DNA of 64,000 bases from assembly GCF_000518485.1 (NCBI RefSeq), contig NZ_JADR01000008.1, forward strand, positions 157,527-221,526, in the 5' to 3' direction. Within the stretch, counting starts at the first letter, position 1, and each line of letters starts with the position of its first letter. This document shows positions 61,992 through 64,000 of this stretch, one piece after another. Made by a program: the position numbers and the translations under genes. This stretch comes from Olleya marilimosa CAM030 (GTDB lineage Bacteria; Bacteroidota; Bacteroidia; Flavobacteriales; Flavobacteriaceae). The notes beneath the pieces were generated by a model that did no database searches, had not been told where the DNA came from, and was given only the letters and a program-made list of their open reading frames with translations.

Positions 61992-62222
61992 CTATAAAAC
62001 AGATTTAGATTTTCGATAGTTAGAATATATTTTAATAATACCAAAAGCCGAAACGAACAATATCATAAAAAATCCTACATAACTACTTTTAAATGGTGAT
62101 TCCTTGAAAAAATCAGTCATTAATAGTAGGAAAGTACCTGTGCTAAAGAACCACAGAATAGTCAATATTATTAATTTCTTCTTTGAAGGTTTTTTCTGTT
62201 CTTCATTTTTGATGTTTTTCAT
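61992..62222 (-). CDS. Small two-helix membrane protein
   Basis: A 76-residue protein: basic N terminus (EEQKKPSKKK), helix 1 about 17-34 (LIILTILWFFSTGTFLLLM), loop, helix 2 about 48-66 (YVGFFMILFVSAFGIIKIY), basic end. No family recognised. It is the only open frame between repeats J and K, after about 210 bp of AT-rich DNA with several AATTCCG repeats. Confidence 0.6.
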   Translation of the reverse strand: MKNIKNEEQKKPSKKKLIILTILWFFSTGTFLLLMTDFFKESPFKSSYVGFFMILFVSAFGIIKIYSNYRKSKSVL

Positions 62223-62240
62223 ATTTCGTTTTTTGGCATT

Positions 62241-62378
62241 AAAGCTAACGTTGTTGTATATGGTTAGTTGCGTGTTTAAGCAACTAATTTAGCAAATAAA
62301 AACCGAATAGAAAATCCGCGAGGATTTTCGTAAGTAGGCTCGTACCAAGCAATTAATTTTATACGTTGTTGTGCGTAG
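62241..62378 (-). repeat. Cassette-array repeat K
   Basis: AAAGCTAACGTTG, TTGTATATGGTTAGTTGCGT, GTTTAAGCAACTAATTTAGC (inner hairpin TAGTTGC / GCAACTA), central hairpin GAAAATCC-GCGA-GGATTTTC, AAGTAGGCTCGTACCAAGC, right TTTTATACGTTGTTGTGC. Right end GTTGTGCGTA pairs with TACTCACAAC (62940-62949) at 9 of 10 positions. Confidence 0.8.
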
Positions 62379-62383
62379 TTTTT

Positions 62384-62905
62384 TTATTTAAATGGTGCGA
62401 ACACATTATCATTATTCTTTTTACTTTTCCTAAATAAAATTCCAATTCCGATGAAGACAATCGTGGCGAGAGGAACTATTTCTTTGGTGAAATTATAGTA
62501 GATAATTAAATCAGCTATAATTCCAATAAACACATAAAATCCAATTGGAAGTTTAGTCCTAAACTCACTTTCAAACATTAAGTGAGAACCAACGGGATAA
62601 ATGTACTTATTGTATCTTTTCCTACTTTCCATTTTCTGTTTTTGAATTTCAGAATAGTTGTTTTCGTCTATCGAGAAGTCTATTTCTTTTACTAATTCAA
62701 AATACTCAATTAGTTTATCTTTCAGAGCATTCGCTTCAGAATTGTTGAACCGAATTATTTTATTAGATGCATTAATTACAGATTGGTAATGAAGCAATTC
62801 CTTTATTTTTTCAGGCGCATTTTCAAATTCCAATATGAATTCAGCCAACTTTTCGCCAACTAAATTTTTATATCTACCAAAATTTTCAAAACTGTCTGAT
62901 TTCAT
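62384..62905 (-). CDS. Hypothetical protein with two C-terminal membrane helices
   Basis: A 173-residue protein. Residues 1-115 are soluble and helical (NLVGEKLAEFILEFENAPEK; LIEYFELVKEIDFSIDENNY), then two membrane helices (about 120-137 GFYVFIGIIADLIIYY, about 142-158 VPLATIVFIGIGILF), and a basic tail FRKSKKNN. Unknown function. Sole gene of its unit (repeats K and L). Confidence 0.6.
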   Translation of the reverse strand: MKSDSFENFGRYKNLVGEKLAEFILEFENAPEKIKELLHYQSVINASNKIIRFNNSEANALKDKLIEYFELVKEIDFSIDENNYSEIQKQKMESRKRYNKYIYPVGSHLMFESEFRTKLPIGFYVFIGIIADLIIYYNFTKEIVPLATIVFIGIGILFRKSKKNNDNVFAPFK

Positions 62906-62940
62906 TAAATTTTTTGGGTTAGTTTGAGTGAGTTCAAATT

Positions 62941-63075
62941 ACTCACAACGTTGTTGTGTATGGTTAGTTGCGTGGTTAAGCAACTAATTTAGCAAATAAA
63001 TCACAGATAGAAAGTCCGCGAGGACTTTCGTAAGTAGGCTTGAACTAGCAATTAATTTTATACGATGTTAGCCGT
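62941..63075 (-). repeat. Cassette-array repeat L
   Basis: ACTCACAACGTTG, TTGTGTATGGTTAGTTGCGT, GGTTAAGCAACTAATTTAGC, central hairpin GAAAGTCC-GCGA-GGACTTTC, AAGTAGGCTTGAACTAGC, right TTTTATACGATGTTAGCCG. Right end GTTAGCC (63067-63073) is the perfect complement of GGCTAAC (63685-63691) at the left of repeat M. Near-identical core to H and K. Confidence 0.8.
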
Positions 63076-63085
63076 TCGGTTTTTA

Positions 63086-63625
63086 TTAATCATTTTCTAA
63101 GAAAATTTCCCAATATTCAATATTCATTCCGTTATTATCATTTTTAGTTTTAGATAAAAAGCTTTCCAATTCCATAACCGAAATTGGATTTTTTTCAATT
63201 TTATTTGGATTTTCTCTTTCGATTGATAATTTTTTTAAATCATGTAATATTTGACTAAAATTTTCAATTGAAATTGCAATATTAATTTCTTCCCATTCTC
63301 CAATTCCATGTTCAGCAGTATAAACAGGTAAATTTGGTTTTTCAATATCGACAAATATCGGATCAGCCATATCATCAGTTGCAATTACAATCCAATTTTT
63401 TTTCCAATCTCCATTGTTTTTTCCAATTAACGATTTCCAATTTTTTGTCAGGCTATATCCAATTTGCTCTTTTTTAATGTTTTCTAATTTGAATATATTT
63501 ATTTCGCTAAAACCAATTGAAATATCTTCTGCATTTGAAATAAATCTTTTAAAGTTTTTATTAGCCAACAGCGCATTCAAATTTGGATTTTCACTACCAT
63601 TAAATAATTTACTAAAAACACTCAT
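63086..63625 (-). CDS. SUKH-family (SMI1/KNR4-like) protein
   Basis: A 179-residue protein with the SUKH pattern: a central strand block WKKNWIVIATDDMADPIFVD (about 94-113) followed by PVYTAEHGIGEWEEINIAIS (about 119-138) and a helical end. SUKH proteins often serve as immunity proteins for polymorphic toxins; others are general. No toxin gene is seen in the window. Single gene between repeats L and M. Confidence 0.78.
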   Translation of the reverse strand: MSVFSKLFNGSENPNLNALLANKNFKRFISNAEDISIGFSEINIFKLENIKKEQIGYSLTKNWKSLIGKNNGDWKKNWIVIATDDMADPIFVDIEKPNLPVYTAEHGIGEWEEINIAISIENFSQILHDLKKLSIERENPNKIEKNPISVMELESFLSKTKNDNNGMNIEYWEIFLEND

Positions 63626-63683
63626 TTATTCTATAGGTTAAATTAATATTTCGTTTCGGATTTCTGCAATTGTCGCAAACTGA

Positions 63684-63818
63684 AGGCTAACGTGTTGCAT
63701 ATGGAAAGTTGTGTTTACGAGCAATGAAATTCCGAAGGAATTTCAGCAGTAAGTAAATAAACAACTTCCATAACTTAAGCACTAAAGTAAACAATTTTTT
63801 ATATGCTGTGTTGCCTAC
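63684..63818 (-). repeat. Cassette-array repeat M (second subtype)
   Basis: AGGCTAACGTG, TTGCATATGGAAAGTTGTGT, central perfect hairpin GAAATTCC-GAA-GGAATTTC, then AACAACTTCCATAACTTAAG, CACTAAAGTAAACAATTTTT, right end TATATGCTGTGTTGCCTACA. The left arm TATGGAAAGTTGT pairs with ACAACTTCCATA further right. It resembles copy E in its centre rather than H-L. Confidence 0.65.
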
Positions 63819-64000
63819 AGTTTTTAAATTTTACTTTTTTTTGAGTAACAAGCTAATTCGGTTTACGTCGTTGTTACGTCTGAGTGAAATTCTGTATTAC
63901 GTACTTTTTGACTTTTAATAACTTAAAATTCTAAAAAAAATCGCGAAAAACTATCAGGCTTTTAATCGGTGTTTTAGATCCGCAATCAGGCTAAAATTCT
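63819..64000. other. Right edge, no feature recognised
   Basis: AT-rich sequence after repeat M. No credible open frame is complete here; a further unit probably begins beyond the window. Confidence 0.4.

Noticed and set aside
45529..63818. CRISPR array
   Set aside because: The repeats are about 135 bp, imperfect, and spaced by whole genes. They lack short regular repeats and spacers, and no cas genes are present.

Overview
The window reads as the chromosome of a marine-type Flavobacteriaceae member (Bacteroidota). Evidence: strongly AT-rich DNA, A-rich start regions, Bacteroides-type conjugation proteins (TraE to TraN, RteC, BfmA), DUF932/DUF4138/DUF6876 families, a TTG-N20-TAnnTTTG promoter pair at 50086-50119, and many short lipoproteins. 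The genus cannot be fixed from the sequence alone.

Positions 1-43559 look like the right-hand part of an integrative and conjugative element (ICE). The right edge is set by a 46-base 3' fragment of a CAT-anticodon tRNA (43514-43559) followed by a tRNA-style terminator, with a tyrosine integrase 170 bp inside. The left end is not in the window. From left to right the ICE holds: an envelope-lipid cargo block (partial LtaS-like sulfatase, diacylglycerol-kinase-like protein, three PAP2 phosphatases, HD hydrolase, degenerate M1 peptidase-like/beta-barrel protein; 1-7005); an unrecognised two-gene unit with a PD-(D/E)XK signature (7095-9570); a maintenance region with DUF932, ParB-like and SSB proteins, small ORFs, three copies of a conserved leader and three copies of a foldable iteron-like repeat (9580-17450), interrupted by an AraC-VOC cargo pair; mobilisation genes (BfmA, relaxase-like, VirD4-like coupling protein; 17841-20872); an accessory block (AlbA_2/ATPase regulator, membrane protein, ankyrin protein, unknown; 20918-24426); the leftward transfer operon traE-F-G-I-J-K-M-N plus a lipoprotein (31699 down to 24481); a peptidoglycan amidase with a tiny overlapping peptide gene; a CBASS anti-phage operon (patatin phospholipase, CD-NTase, E2-like protein, AbiV-like protein; 32745-36014); an EEP-fold protein; a replication-type module (HTH, DnaD-like, DnaC-like); RteC; a membrane LuxR regulator; a PLP desulfhydrase/deaminase; and the integrase.

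From 43560 to the end the DNA has a different character. Mostly single genes on the minus strand (Ere-like esterase, amidohydrolase, MBL hydrolases, SRPBCC, GNAT, SUKH, small membrane proteins, lipoproteins) are separated, in many cases, by about 135-bp structured repeats. Each repeat carries a central hairpin whose arms change together between copies. For at least six consecutive genes the two ends of the gene unit are complementary to each other (for example GTTGCCCACA with TGTGGGCAAC), while the core of the repeat is shared. This is the geometry of integron gene cassettes with attC sites. No integron integrase is visible, so the array resembles an attC cluster without its integrase, of an unusual sequence family. 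One unit carries an SRPBCC gene split by a -1 frameshift exactly at A AAA AAG.

The two most interesting items are the cassette-like array (about 45.5-63.8 kb) and the four-gene CBASS operon, in which the CD-NTase ends in Gly-Gly-Lys next to a stand-alone E2 and an AbiV-like fourth gene.
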